Assembly: GCF_000226095.1 (NCBI RefSeq)
Contig: NC_016472.1
Span: forward strand, 9,734,001 to 9,798,000
DNA length: 64,000 nt
Source of the DNA: Thermothelomyces thermophilus ATCC 42464
Lineage: Eukaryota > Ascomycota > Sordariomycetes > Sordariales > Chaetomiaceae
Reading direction: 5' to 3'
A program made the position numbers and the translations under genes. Below the pieces are notes generated by a model. That model was not told the DNA's origin. It did no database searches and saw nothing but the letters and a program-made list of their open reading frames with translations. Positions within the stretch are counted from its first letter, which is position 1; the number at the start of each line of letters is the position of its first letter. This document shows positions 39,858 through 50,776 of this stretch, piece by piece.

Positions 39858-42800
39858 ACCCCTTCTCTTGCATCTTTGCGAATACCCTACCAAAACATAC
39901 GAAACTACTATCGCTGGAAAGCTCTCGAAAAACGCTATCTAACGGCACCACTTTCAACTACGCGCGAGCCGTTGCGGGTGTGCAACAGGCATCGCAGGCG
40001 TAAGAACCGGACCCGGCCGTAATCCGACCGCACCTCGCACGCCCGTCAAAATTTTCACCGTACAGACTACCTAGCGCCCCTGAACATAACGTCAATTTAA
40101 GGCCTAACGCTAAGCTACTAAGTAGGGAGGCCTATAGCTTCGAACCAATCAAAGGGGGGCCTACTATAGGCCTACCCTACCCCGGATATTAAGGAGCTAA
40201 AGGGTCTTATTACGTAACTAGTCAACCTTGTACTAAGCCCTAAATAGGGTAAGGTATAGGACCTTGCTAACAGGCTCTTATAGAGCCTTATAACCACTAT
40301 TATAGGCCCGGTTCCGAACCTATAGGAACTTATGGCCGAAGAAGTCAAAAAGGGGCTTAAAGAAGCCCTTAAGGCTACTCCCTGCCCCACCTAGGTACAG
40401 GTAGCCGTAGGGCCGTAACAGGGGGTAATAGGCCCCTAAGGAGGCCTACCGTCGGCTAAGGCAGTACCGTTACAGGCCTCGCGGGAGGTTACAATACGGA
40501 ACGCGAGCCTATAGAAGGACCTTAAAGCCCGAACCCTGGCCGAAATAGTCTAAGCAGTTAACAGGGCTTCTAGCCGCTAGGGAGCTGTCGTGGCTAGGAA
40601 GCTCCTAAGTAGAGATATAGTAGTAGTCTTTAAGGATAAGGCCATTAAGGATTGGTATTTAGCTAATGAGCGATAGGTAGCTATAGCCTTTGGAGAGGAG
40701 GCTAGGGAGGTCGGTAGGGCCTATATAGTCCTAGCTAAGGGAGTCTAGAAGGAAGAGCTAAAGGGAGTTAGCAAACAAGACTTTAAGGGGGCTATAGGCC
40801 TACACTTAATCGAAACGGTCAAGTTCCGGCTGCTAAAGAGCCTATAGAGGAAGTAGGCCACAGTACTCCTAGGCTTATAGGACCTTGAGGAGGCCTAGAA
40901 GGCCTATAATAAAGGCGTAGTCTAAGATACCTAGGTACTAGACTACAAGCCCTACTAGGATACTCTAGAGCCAAGGCAATGCTATAGGTATTAGAGCTTT
41001 GGCTATATCTAGTGGTACTACTAGCGGCCGGCCCGTTATAGCCGTTATAGCGTAAAGGCCTATAGGGAGGGGGGGAAGACTAGAGAGGCCTAGTGCCCTA
41101 CCTACTCTAACTAACTCCCTTATAGGTATATGGCCTATAGGGGCCCCTATATAGCCTAGTATAGGGGCTATCTAAAGAAAGTCAAAGCCTAGGAGAAAGC
41201 TAAGGAGGCCTATCAATATAGACCCCGGACCTTCTAACCACTAGAGTAACCACACTAGAAGGTAGCCTTTAAGTTTAACAGCCAGCTAGAGGATGACGAC
41301 TACTACTAAACCAGGGCTAAACGCCCCTATAGGAGGCCTACCCTAGCCTAACAGGCGGCTAGGAGTACCTTGTTCGATGCCCGACAGACCTATATCTCCT
41401 TTCTATAGCCCGGAACCCCCTCCCTCTTACAGCCGGCCAAGGGGGTAATGGCTATAGAGCCTACTACTACCACCGTGCCTTCGTCCTCTGCCTTAGCTAC
41501 CTCAAATGCAAATTAAGATCCTTTAGTAGAATACCTAAGGCAATAAATAGGCCTTCGAGGTCTTACTAGAAGAGGCCAAATACAACCTACTAGCTATCTA
41601 GGAACTATAGATTAACCGGTTTACAGGGTTAACATACTACCCCTAGGCTTCGAAATACTACCTAGTTTATAAGCCTAAGGGCAAGGCAGCTATTCTAGTG
41701 GCTAAGCGCTTCCCGGTTAGCTAGTAGGACTATTCGGCAAAGGAGAACTGGTATAAGGTAACCTTTCCGGCCCTAGGAGAGAAGGGGTTTAAGCTCTAGT
41801 CAGTCTATAATAACAAGGGAGAGCAGGCCCTCTTATAGGACCTGCTAGCCCTACCTTGGCCAACCTACCCCCTAGTTCTTACAGGTGACTTTAACCTCTA
41901 CCACCTGGTCTAGGACCTATTTAATAGGCTTAGCCCGGGGGCTAGAGACCTCCTTAGCCTTACGGACTAATAGGACCTCGACCTATATACACCCTACGGC
42001 TAGGTTACTAGGGCCCCCTAAGGGGACTAGTACGGCCGGCCTTCTACGATAGACCTATTCTAGGTCTTGGCCGGGCTAGAAGCAACCTATAGGGATATCG
42101 TAGAACGTAGGAAATCCGATTACTACCTATAGGCCCTAAATGTCTCCCTCTAGGAGCCTAACGGGCCCGTACCAGCTAGTAAAGGGTAGGACTAGAAGAG
42201 CCTAGACAAGGAGGTCGTACAGGCCGAGGCGGCCTACCTCCTACTCCGGCTTAGTAGATAGGTATCGGCCTAGGCCGGGCCTATCTTCTAGGGCCTAGAG
42301 GAGCTTTTACAGGCCTTTAATAGGCTTATAAAGGCCTTTGAAGAGGTAGCTACGGTCTCGGCCCTGGCAAAGAAGGCTAGTATAGGTAGCAAACGAGCTT
42401 GGTAGTAGACAAAGGAGGTTCGAGAGGCCCGGAAGAGGGCTAAGGAGATAGAGAGGGCCTATAGGGGCACCCTAAACCCCTATATATAGGAAGCACTTCG
42501 GCAGGCCCTATAGGACTAGGCTAAGACTATTATAGCTATAAAGACTAAGAGCTAGAAGGCTATATTATAGGAGGCAACCAACCGGCTAGACCTATTATAG
42601 AGACTAGAGCGGTAGGTAAGGCTATAAAGCTACCTACCGGTCGACCTTCTAAAGCTCCCGGCCTTCGAAGGAGGGCTTATAACCTACTAATAGAAGGCTA
42701 GAGTATTGGCCGATAGGTTCTTTCCGAACCTAGAAGCAGACCTGTTAGATATTAACGACCTGGATCTAAATGACTACTAGGAGCCGAAGTTCGAAATAAG

Positions 42801-44990
42801 CCAAGAGGTTACAGTAGGCAAAGTTAAGATAGTACTAGCTAGGGCGGCCCTATAGAAAGCCCTAAGGGAGGACCTCCTCCCTATAGGTCTATTAAAGGCC
42901 TATAGGTAGCCACTCTACCGGATACTAGCTATACTAGCCTTAGAAAGCCTACGGCTCGGCTATTTCCTAGCCTGGTTTAAAAGGGCTAAGACAGTGGTCC
43001 TTTGTAAGCCTAGCAAACCCCTATAGGCCTACTTTACCCTAGGTAGCTATAGGCCTATAGCGCTCCTACTAATAGTAGGCAAGGTGCTAGAGGCTATAGT
43101 CGCTAGGAAGGTAATGGCCGTTACAGAGGCCTATAGGCTTCTACCGGCCGAATAGATAGGTAACCGGGAATATAGGTCTATAGAACTAGCCATCTGGCTT
43201 ATTACGGCTCAGGTCTAGGAGGCCTAGAGGTACAAGGCGGCTGCCTCCCTCCTATAGCTTGATATCTTAGGGGCTTTCGATACCATTAACCATACCTGGC
43301 TACTAGCCACTTTATAGAGCCAGGGCTTCCCAAGGTGGTTAGTAGTCTAGGTTAGGGAGTGGCTATAGGATAGGGTAGCTATCCTTTACTTCGATAACCA
43401 GGAAACGGAGGATATAGTAATAAGGGCTAGGGTCCTATAAGGGTTACCCCTCTCTCCTATACTATTTATCCTCTATATAGCCTCCCTTTACCAGGCCATT
43501 TACTAGGCTAGCCCTACAGTTAGTTTGATAGACTTCGCTAATGATACTAATCTCCTAGCCTTTAGGAGGGCTAAGGAGGCCTATAACGGTTAGCTATAGA
43601 GGGCCTGGAAGGCCTACCTCTAGTAGGCAAAGACCTAGGGTATAGCTTTTACCTTAGAAAAGTGCGAGCTTATCTACTTTAATAGGGGCCGAAAACAGTA
43701 GTCATGACCGCTAGAGCTCCTATAGCCCGGAGGGGGTACTACTACTATAGCCCTATTAAAGTCGGCTAGATTCCTTAGGGTCTGGCTAGACTAGAGGCTA
43801 TAGTAAGGCCCCTATTATATAAAGGTAGCTAAAAAGCTAGAAACCTAGGAGTTTGCCCTAACCAGGCTTGCTATAAAGACCTAGGGCCCTAGCCTCCTAT
43901 AGGCCTATAAGGTCTATATTAAGTATATCTATAGCGCCCTAGCTTATAGGGCCTCAAACTTTCACAAGCCTACTAAGCCAGGGGGCAAGCTAGAAGGCCC
44001 TGCTAGGGAACTATCGAAGGCCTAACATAGGGCCCTTCGAGTAGTTACCAGGGCCTATAAGGCCACCCCTATCTAGTGCCTCGAAACAGAAGCCTAGGTA
44101 CCACCCCTTGACCTCTATCTTAACAAGAGGCTAGCTAACTTCGAAGCCAAACTCGACCAACCGCTCTTATAGACCGGGGCAGGTCTAGGGGCCTCCTAGG
44201 TCCCTACGAGGGCCCTTATCTAACAGGCCTATAATAGGCTAAGCCAGAGGTTCCGGAAGAGAAGGGCTAGGGCAAGGGGCTAGGAGCCGAAGCCTATAGC
44301 CCTAGAAGTAGCAAGGTCAACGGTCCGGTAGTAGGTTTAAGAGGGCTATAGAGGGGGTTAACCCCCCCTACAGACCCTACAAAGAAGGCCACAGGCTACG
44401 GAACTAGCCGTGCTAGCTAGCTAGAGCAACCATTAGAGGGCCGACCAAGCCGGTAGGAGGATATAGCATATGTTAGATAAGGACCCCCTGCGCCTAGTTT
44501 TTACAAGGGAAGGCCTATAAAGGCACTAGGCCTAACGAAGGCCTAGAGCTCCCTACTAGTACAGGCCCGTATAGGGGCTATTAGCCTCTATGACTTCCTT
44601 TTTAGGGTTCAAGTCCCGGGGGTTAGTACCCCTTACTATACCTATAGCTAGGGGAGGGACACTATAGAGTACCTAGTCGTACAGTACCCGAACCTACTAA
44701 GAAGCCAAACGTAGGAATCCTAGGAAATACAGTCGCAAAGGGACCTAGACCTCGTTTTACGGGGTATAGGGGCCTGTAACCATCGTTTGGTAAGGAGGGT
44801 TCTACGGTAGCTAATAGATCTAGGGAGGCTCCCGGAATACCGCCTTGTAAGAAGGCTAGACCGGGAAGGAAGGCCTCTTTAGGGCCATTCTAGCCATTTC
44901 TCCTTTTCTTTATAGTGTATTAGTATTCGGGATCAGGCGTTAAAGGGGGGATAGAGGTTTTTATCCGGCCTATTAGGTATAGTTTCCTTT
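39858..44990 (+). mobile_element. Tad-like LINE (non-LTR retrotransposon), near full length, RIP-damaged
   Basis: Plus-strand element inserted in the gag region of D; edges are approximate. A GC-rich leader precedes ORF1, which ends near 41515 and contains a CCHC-like knuckle area around 40977-41100 (CYRY..FGYI). ORF2 begins at ATG 41506 and, read through stops, shows an apurinic-type endonuclease (LTGDFNLYHLVWD near 41878-41916, STIDLFWVLAGLE near 42047-42085), reverse transcriptase (LQLDILGAFDTINH near 43255-43297, DFANDTNLLAF near 43532-43563 for the usual FADDTNL) and the Tad-type C-terminal block (EAWVPPLDLYLNKR near 44090-44132). Nearly all broken codons are TAG. It stays much richer in G and C than its host. 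Confidence 0.8.
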
Positions 44991-45370
44991 ATATATAACT
45001 AGAGAGGCTCTAATATACTTATTAGTATAATAGCATAGGACTAATAATAATAATATATAAGTTAAATACTAGTTAGCCTCTTTAAGAGATACTACTAGCT
45101 TGAGGATTCGAAGTTCTATTAGAATAAGCCTTTAAACCTAATACCAGTAGGCATTTCTAATGACAAAGCGGTAAGTCTAATGCACTTATTGTAGTTTAGG
45201 CTTGTTTATTAGATCTTGACAGAGTTACTATTACCATCGTATCTAACCGTTTAGGCATCTGCTTAAGCAGAGGGATATAGTTACTTATCTAGGTAAATAG
45301 TCTCCTACGGCGTTCGAACGCTTACGATTAGCAACGAGATCGTAGATTCGAACCGGTAATAGGCACTACT
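44991..45370 (-). pseudogene. Leader and gag start of element D, right of the LINE
   Basis: On the minus strand, about 170 bp after the 5' LTR, an ATG near 45230 opens a frame (MVIVTLSRSNKQA) broken only by stops that RIP could make; this is the likely gag start. Nearer the LTR lies a region with a 12-bp perfect palindrome GCGTTCGAACGC and, on the minus strand, GGTTCGAATC, which resembles a tRNA T-arm or B-box. No clear primer-binding site was found. Confidence 0.45.
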
Positions 45371-45623
45371 TGCTACAGCTCGGTGGCTATAATTAGTATA
45401 GCTTAGAGAGGCTATAAAGGTATAACACCATAGCGGTATTCGCGCCGTAGGCGGCACTCCTAGACTAACTGTTACGGTCTGTAGAAGTAGGTGATAAAAG
45501 CGTTGATTGTTCTAAGTGCTAGAGGTACTCAGAGAAGCTGTCTAAATACATGTTGACCCTGGCTCGTTATCCCTGTTGGTAGGTCAGTTAGCTCTGACCT
45601 ATAGACAGCCAAATGCTGTAACA
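45371..45623 (-). repeat. 5' LTR of element D
   Basis: 253 bp, TGCTACAGC...GCTGTAACA, with short inverted ends. It is the less damaged of the two LTRs and is followed directly by the ATTTG duplication at 45624-45628. Confidence 0.88.
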
Positions 45624-45754
45624 ATTTGAGTGCAAGGTCTAGTAACATAACATCATAGAATAAAATAGTTAACAATAAAATCAAAAGAAAATGAGGCAGA
45701 GATGGCTGGTACGTGGCCTAGATTCTCTCAACTTGAGCACATCGATCAAAGGCA

Positions 45755-46612
45755 CTAAGGAAGCAGCACCGACGGGTCCTCCCTCCTCAGAGACCCTTCT
45801 CTGATCAGAACCGAGACAGCCGAGTACAGTTCGTACTGCACCCCGGTTCCCGGCTGTCCGAACCAGGGCTGGATAGGCCCGGCCAGCACCGTTAGCGGCT
45901 CGGCCACGCTGTAAACGTGGTAGTTGTAGGGGTAACTATGTACCACGGCAGGACAGTTAACTTACTATCTTTCCCCTCTTATATGACCGCCATCCAACAG
46001 TCGAGAACTGCTAAAACAAAAAACAAGAAAACAAAACGAAGAAAAGAACAAAATAATCAAAAAGGGCAGCACCTACTCGGTCGTCGTCTCGACGAGGTTG
46101 GAAGGCGGCAGTGCCCTCAGCGCGTACGGCGTGCCCGCGGGGCTCGTATAGTTCCCGCTCTCGCCTCCGAACCGGTCGATCAGCGTGCCCACGGGGAGCG
46201 TGACGTTGCCCCAGATCAGCGGGCCGGTCCCGTCGCCGCTGGGCAGGAACCCCTGGGTCTCTTCCGGGTACTTATACCTCCCGTCGTCGTCGCGAGTCCA
46301 CCGCGCCAGGAAGTCGCCCGGACACAGCCCGCCGAGGCGGTCGTACCCGAACACGATCGCCGCCAGGATGGGCGCCGCCGTGAAGTCTTCCCAGGCCGAG
46401 GGGAGCTGCGTCGGCCCCAGGCGGCGGTCGCCGCAGAGGTAGGTGTTGGCGAGGGACTCGTTGTAGTCGGTCCCCCGGCAGTAGCGCGGCGTGTTGACGA
46501 CGCCGCAGGATGAGTTCCTCAACGCGGACGTCGGGGAGGCGAGAAGGAGGGAGAGGAGGAGGAGGAAGTTTGTGAAGAGCGCGCGGGGGAGGACGGCGGC
46601 GGAGGGGCTCAT
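45755..46612 (-). CDS. Secreted NAD glycohydrolase with TNT domain (exons 46612-46077, 45935-45755)
   Basis: Predicted to split NAD+ into nicotinamide and ADP-ribose at the cell or spore surface, as the Neurospora conidial and Aspergillus fumigatus NADases do. The 238-aa product has a signal peptide at about 1-30 (hydrophobic [19 protein letters not shown]), Cys-rich early residues, and the TNT (former DUF4237) fold at about 137-235: GTLIDRFGG at 142-150, [17 protein letters not shown] at 156-172, then [11 protein letters not shown] in exon 2. The 141-bp intron 45936-46076 (GTAGGT..CATAG, branch GTTAACT) was placed by me; it joins the two halves in frame and replaces an early stop. Length matches the family (about 240-250 aa). 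Several Asn-X-Ser/Thr sites suggest glycosylation. The TNT family includes toxins of bacteria; fungal members are surface enzymes. Element D sits 127 bp beyond the stop. Confidence 0.85.
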
Positions 46613-47289
46613 CGTGGTATAATTGCTTCAGACTATTTTTTTTTTTTTCGTTTCTTGTCTTGTCTGCCTAGGGTGATGATTGTTGGCAAGGAGAGTCGAG
46701 CAGCCGAGAAACGAACGGGAAACGGGGAACAACTCTGACGGGTTATCACAACCACGGTGCTGGCTCGCTGGTTACAGACCGACCTTTTTATCTCCATTCT
46801 CTGCTTCGGCTGGCAGATCCCTTTCCATGTCCTCGCCCCTTCTCCGGGAGTATCGACAACCGCCCTAACTGCACTCCACGTAGTGAGGTGAAGAGACATG
46901 TCGCTCCACGATCACAAGACATGTCTTTTGATTGGGTGGACGTTGTCTCACCGGTTTCTGTCTCGGAACGGCTGCTTACAGACTTGCCGTAATTACGTAA
47001 ACTCGGGATTCCCAGATGAGCTGAGCTGCCCTATAAGACATCTGATTTGTTGGTGATGCCAATCGTGTAAACGATCAGCGGCAGGGCCGAAGGCGGATGC
47101 GGTGAGTGGTTTCACGTCTGCCCTGCGCTGGACCCGCGATCTACGGATTACAAGTAATTACAGACATCCACGATGTGAACAAGTACGTGGTGATGCTAAT
47201 AAGGGAGAGCATAGGGTAGTTGCACACGTAATTATGTACCGAGTATATACGTACGTATATGTGAAGAGGGATTGTTGCGGTTAGGGCCT
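46613..47289. other. Upstream region of the NADase gene
   Basis: No gene seen. Pyrimidine-rich tract on the minus strand just before the ATG (poly-T/poly-A near 46636-46648). It presumably holds the NADase promoter; I recognise no specific regulatory site. Confidence 0.45.
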
Positions 47290-47651
47290 GCGCTCTCAAC
47301 AACGCAAACAACGCAAATTTGAAGCGATATTTGCTTTGCTTTAGCTAAATTAGTCAGCACTAACCACCGGGTATACATGACCGATATTTGCGTCGACTTG
47401 CACTTGCTCAAATGTATTCAAGTGCCCATATATAACCCTAACCCAGTACAGAACCCCTGACTTTCCGAGCCCAGCGCCCCTGAGCTATCCATCAAATCTT
47501 ACAACCAGCCGCCAAAACGCTCAAAAATGCAATAACTCGAATTCGAAGTCTTCGAATTGCGTTTTTCTGACTAAGCAGCTGGTCGTATATGCGTTGGATT
47601 TGCGTTGATTTGACTTGCTTGCGTTGAATATATTTGTGTTTTTGAGAGCGC
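47290..47651. mobile_element. Candidate MITE, 362 bp, with 19-bp terminal inverted repeats
   Basis: The left end GCGCTCTCAACAACGCAAA (47290-47308) is mirrored by the right end at 47633-47651, whose reverse complement is GCGCTCTCAAAAACACAAA (2 mismatches). Copies of AACGCAA occur just inside both ends in opposite orientation, as subterminal repeats do in hAT- or MULE-derived miniature elements. An internal palindrome lies near 47538-47562. No coding capacity and no RIP-like AT shift. I could not find a clear target duplication, which keeps the call tentative. Confidence 0.4.
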
Positions 47652-47817
47652 TGGTTACGGCGCGTGATCCAAGTTGTCAGAATACCTACGGAGTACTCCG
47701 TACTTAGGTGCAATTGCTGGCGGGCAATTGCGGCGTCGCTTTTGCTTTTCGACAAAAGTGAACTGCAATCTCCTCATCAACGAGTGCCGATCCCCATGAC
47801 GTCTGGCTCGTTGTCAC
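47652..47817. other. Short spacer between the candidate MITE and the phospholipase D stop
   Basis: 166 bp of unique sequence beyond the 3' end of the phospholipase D gene; likely its 3' UTR. Nothing else seen. Confidence 0.4.
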
Positions 47818-50776
47818 TTAGGTGTAGACGCTCTCAGTCCACTGGTTAACCTGAAATCCCCTTTCCGCCATCTCGGCGTCCCTGAGAAATTGCAATGGCA
47901 TCCAAACCAGATGCCCCTTAACTTGATCCAGCTTCTGCCTCACTTCGTGCGCCGGAAACATGCGATCAAACACGTGGCCTGCCTTGACGCCCTTGGGCGG
48001 CAAGAAGCCGTTGTAGTCGTCAAAAGTTTTGACTATCTAGCGTCAGTGCCTCGTGGGTGCCGGAGGAAGAAGAAGAAGAAGAAGAAGAAGAAGAGCGGGG
48101 CTCACCATGGTCATCTGGGTCGGCATGAAACAGCTGCCTGAACAACTCGGTGTTCTTCGTCGCTCTCCCGGTCCACATGTCCCAGAGCTCGTCACTCAGC
48201 GGGTCCTCGACAAACTTCCACGAGTCGTCCCGGTCCCAGGCATCGTTCGGCGAGTCATCACTCGGCGGCTGGGCGTTGGGGTCGTTGCTGGCGTCAAGTT
48301 CTTGCGGTGGGAGCAGCCCGAGATGTTCCCGCCAAAGATACCGCCGCAGCGTGGCCGCATGCCACCCAGCCTCGAAAGGCTGCCCGTCCATGGTCGACTG
48401 GAAGCGGCGGGTGTCCTCCATGACAATGCTGAGCTCGCTGTCGTGGTATCCCAGCTGACTGCGGTCGTTCAGGTTGCTCGACCCGCAGACGACGATGCGA
48501 TCATCAACGATGAGAAGCTTTGCATGGATGTACAGCTCCTCCTGGATCCAGTGATTCACCTCGTCATCCTCCTCGCCCTCCCAAGGCACTTCGGAGACGG
48601 GTCCTTGACCGGCCATGGCGTGGCGGGCAACGCTGGCAACCTGGTTTACTTTGGACTTTTCCCCGTCAGCGGCGCCTTCGAACCTTCGCCTGGCGTCCAT
48701 CTTGCGGACGACATCGTCCGGCCGGCGCTCCTCCTCGAGGTTGTCTCTCAGTTCCCCGTGGACAGTGCCCCGTTGCGGGCCTTGCTCTCGCCTCTCGCCC
48801 ATGTGTGAATCGCGGCCACCTTCGGCGTCGATGGTGCCGTGAATGCCCTCGCCCATGACCTCCTCTGCATGTGCACGTTGGACGTCGCGGTATTTGACCC
48901 CTGATGCTTCCTCTTGTTTCTTGACGGCCGACGTCCGGTTGAGGCGGTCGTAGCTCCGAAGGTTGAAGAAAAAGATGTACTTGGTTGGGTCGACGCCCTC
49001 CTTTTTGATCTGGCCGAAAATACTGTGCTCGCCCCTGCATATCGACTTGTACTGGTAGTCCATGATGACTCGCGTGCCTATGGCTGCGTCCTCTCGCAGG
49101 TCGCCGGCAAACCCTGGCACGGCAGGAATAAGAACAATGATGCGAAACTTGCGGCCTTCCTTTGCAGCTCTTAGCACCGCATCCACCATGGCCCTGCCAA
49201 TCGTGTTCCTGATTGGGGCTTGTTGGTGGCCAGTCGCGGTGATGAAGAACTGGTTTTCGATGTACACGTAGTGCTCTGCGCTGCGGATGAGTTCGCTGTA
49301 GGCATTTTGGATGGAATGATCGGTGAGAATGCCGCTGGACCAGTCGGCGCTGGACCGAACGATCTGGGCGCGAACGCTCCCGCAGTTAATTCGTTTCGTC
49401 TCCAGCGGAGTCAGCGGATGAAGCTGGTATCCGCCGACAGGGTGGCGTGGCCGCTGAACTCCGACGAGATCCTCGTCTTCACCCTGACGGCCCCTCAGCT
49501 CAAGCCACTCGAACCGTTCGTTCCGTTTGTATTTGTCTCTCTTGACATGGTTCCAACGGAGCACGAAGTGCTCGGCGATGTCATAGACACACGGCCCAAT
49601 CACGCCCATGGCGACATCATGCCACGGCATGCGGCCCGTATCCTCCTTGCTCAGCTGGTTCTCCTTCCACTCCTGGACGTTCTGAAAATCCATGACCCGG
49701 TTGTTGTTGAAGTCCTGGCCCGGCCATAACTCGTTGGTCACGCCCTCGGGGTGCATATCAGACAGCGGATGCTGGTGGTTGTCCCAGCGACCGAAGCAGA
49801 GATCCAGACCGCCAATGAAGGCCATTTCGTAATCGATGACAATGAACTTTTCGCTACGGTAGGAAAATTGAGGTCAGCCATCGCTCTCTTCTTCAAACAT
49901 ATGGGTGCCAGCCTCGCAGAACACTGAGCAAGTCCAAAGCAAAACTGCAGGAGGCGCGACGCACTGATGAGCCCAGTAAAAGGTCATGTCGGCGGCGTTC
50001 TCAAGGACGTTATGGTCTGGGTGCCGCATGACCTTGATGTTGCCAAAGCCGGGCGAGCCCTCGGGGCACAGTGCCTGGAGCGCATGCTTGGTGTGCTCAG
50101 AGTTACAGGTGAGGGCGGCCTCGACTTCGCGGTATATGATGATGTAGATCTTGACGCCGGCCTCGGCTCGTCGTTTGAGTACCTGGTCAAGACGCCATTC
50201 CTGGTTGAAATAGGGAGGACGGCGGAGGAATAGCTCCGGCGACAACCACCAATCGGCGATGTAGATGGTTTCTTCTGCCTGTTCCAGCGCGACCGATACT
50301 GCCCAGAAGTAATCCCTGCCGTCCACATACCACTTCACCATGTTTCCGTCCCGCTCGGGGAAGTACGACTGGAAGCGGTGTGATTCACCGATTTTGGTGC
50401 GTTTCTCATCGCAGGCCTTCTCATGCTCCTCGTCATGGCGATGCTCGGGGTTGAACTGGCAACAGATTCCATTAGTCAGGACGTGGCTGTGCTCCCGGCG
50501 CAAACGAGATACAAGTGCTTGGACTGTGAGTTGGTAGTCCCACCAGATTTGCGAACTTGCCGATCTTGTGCCTTGCAGGGTGTCAGCATAGCATCCGACC
50601 GGTCACAAGAACTGTGACGCCTACTTCTGCTGAATCAGGTGAACTTTGGCGTCATGAAGATGCTTGCTGTGACTGAGCTTGTCCTTGAGCTCGCGAAAGG
50701 GGAGCTTAAGCTTGTGCCCCAGCTCATGGTGTTTGCTATGGCTCTCTCCGGCTCCGGGCACTGATTTAGTTTCCAT
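47818..50776 (-). CDS. Phospholipase D (exons 50776-50625?, 50455-49965, 49853-48106, 48032-47818)
   Basis: Predicted to hydrolyse phosphatidylcholine to phosphatidic acid and choline at membranes. The two HKD catalytic motifs are clear: HEKFIVID spanning the second intron (about residue 214) and HAKLLIVD (about 657). The product is about 868 aa, the usual size for this ascomycete PLD group, with family blocks DWWLSPELFLRRPP, MAFIGGLDLCFGRWD and VYIENQFFITATG. Introns 49854-49964 (GTGCGT..GTAG) and 48033-48105 (GTGAGC..ATAG) restore frame; the GAA/CTT microsatellite near 48066-48093 is intronic, not poly-Ser. Exon 1 is weaker: donor GTAGGC at 50624 with acceptor GTTGCCAG before 50455 leaves a frame mismatch, while a phase-correct but poor GT lies slightly upstream. 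I chose ATG 50776 over 50881 because the family starts close to the KHHEL segment. Confidence 0.9.

Larger units (their letters stand above)
22099..45623 (-). mobile_element. Element D: Ty3-type LTR retrotransposon (23.5 kb as found) with two nested insertions, RIP-damaged
   Basis: The unit is bounded by 253-bp direct repeats (22099-22351 and 45371-45623) beginning TGCTA and ending GCTGTAACA or its RIP form, flanked by ATTTG on both sides. Coding order is minus strand: gag start near 45200, broken by the LINE (about 39858-44990) and by copy C (31632-39241), then gag end, protease, RT, RNase H, integrase and a chromodomain-like tail down to about 25920, then an extra reading frame (25261 to about 22400). 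Without C and the LINE, D would be roughly 10.8 kb. The nesting order is therefore D first, then C and the LINE inside it. All frames are broken by transitions. Confidence 0.8.

Noticed and set aside
22094-45628. Possible Starship or other giant cargo-carrying element
   Set aside because: Ends are LTRs with a 5-bp duplication, and the content is fully explained by nested retroelements plus one unknown frame. No tyrosine-recombinase captain gene or host cargo gene is seen.
48066-48093. Poly-serine tract near the phospholipase D C-terminus
   Set aside because: It lies in a 73-bp intron with good splice signals; splicing restores the conserved C-terminal block.
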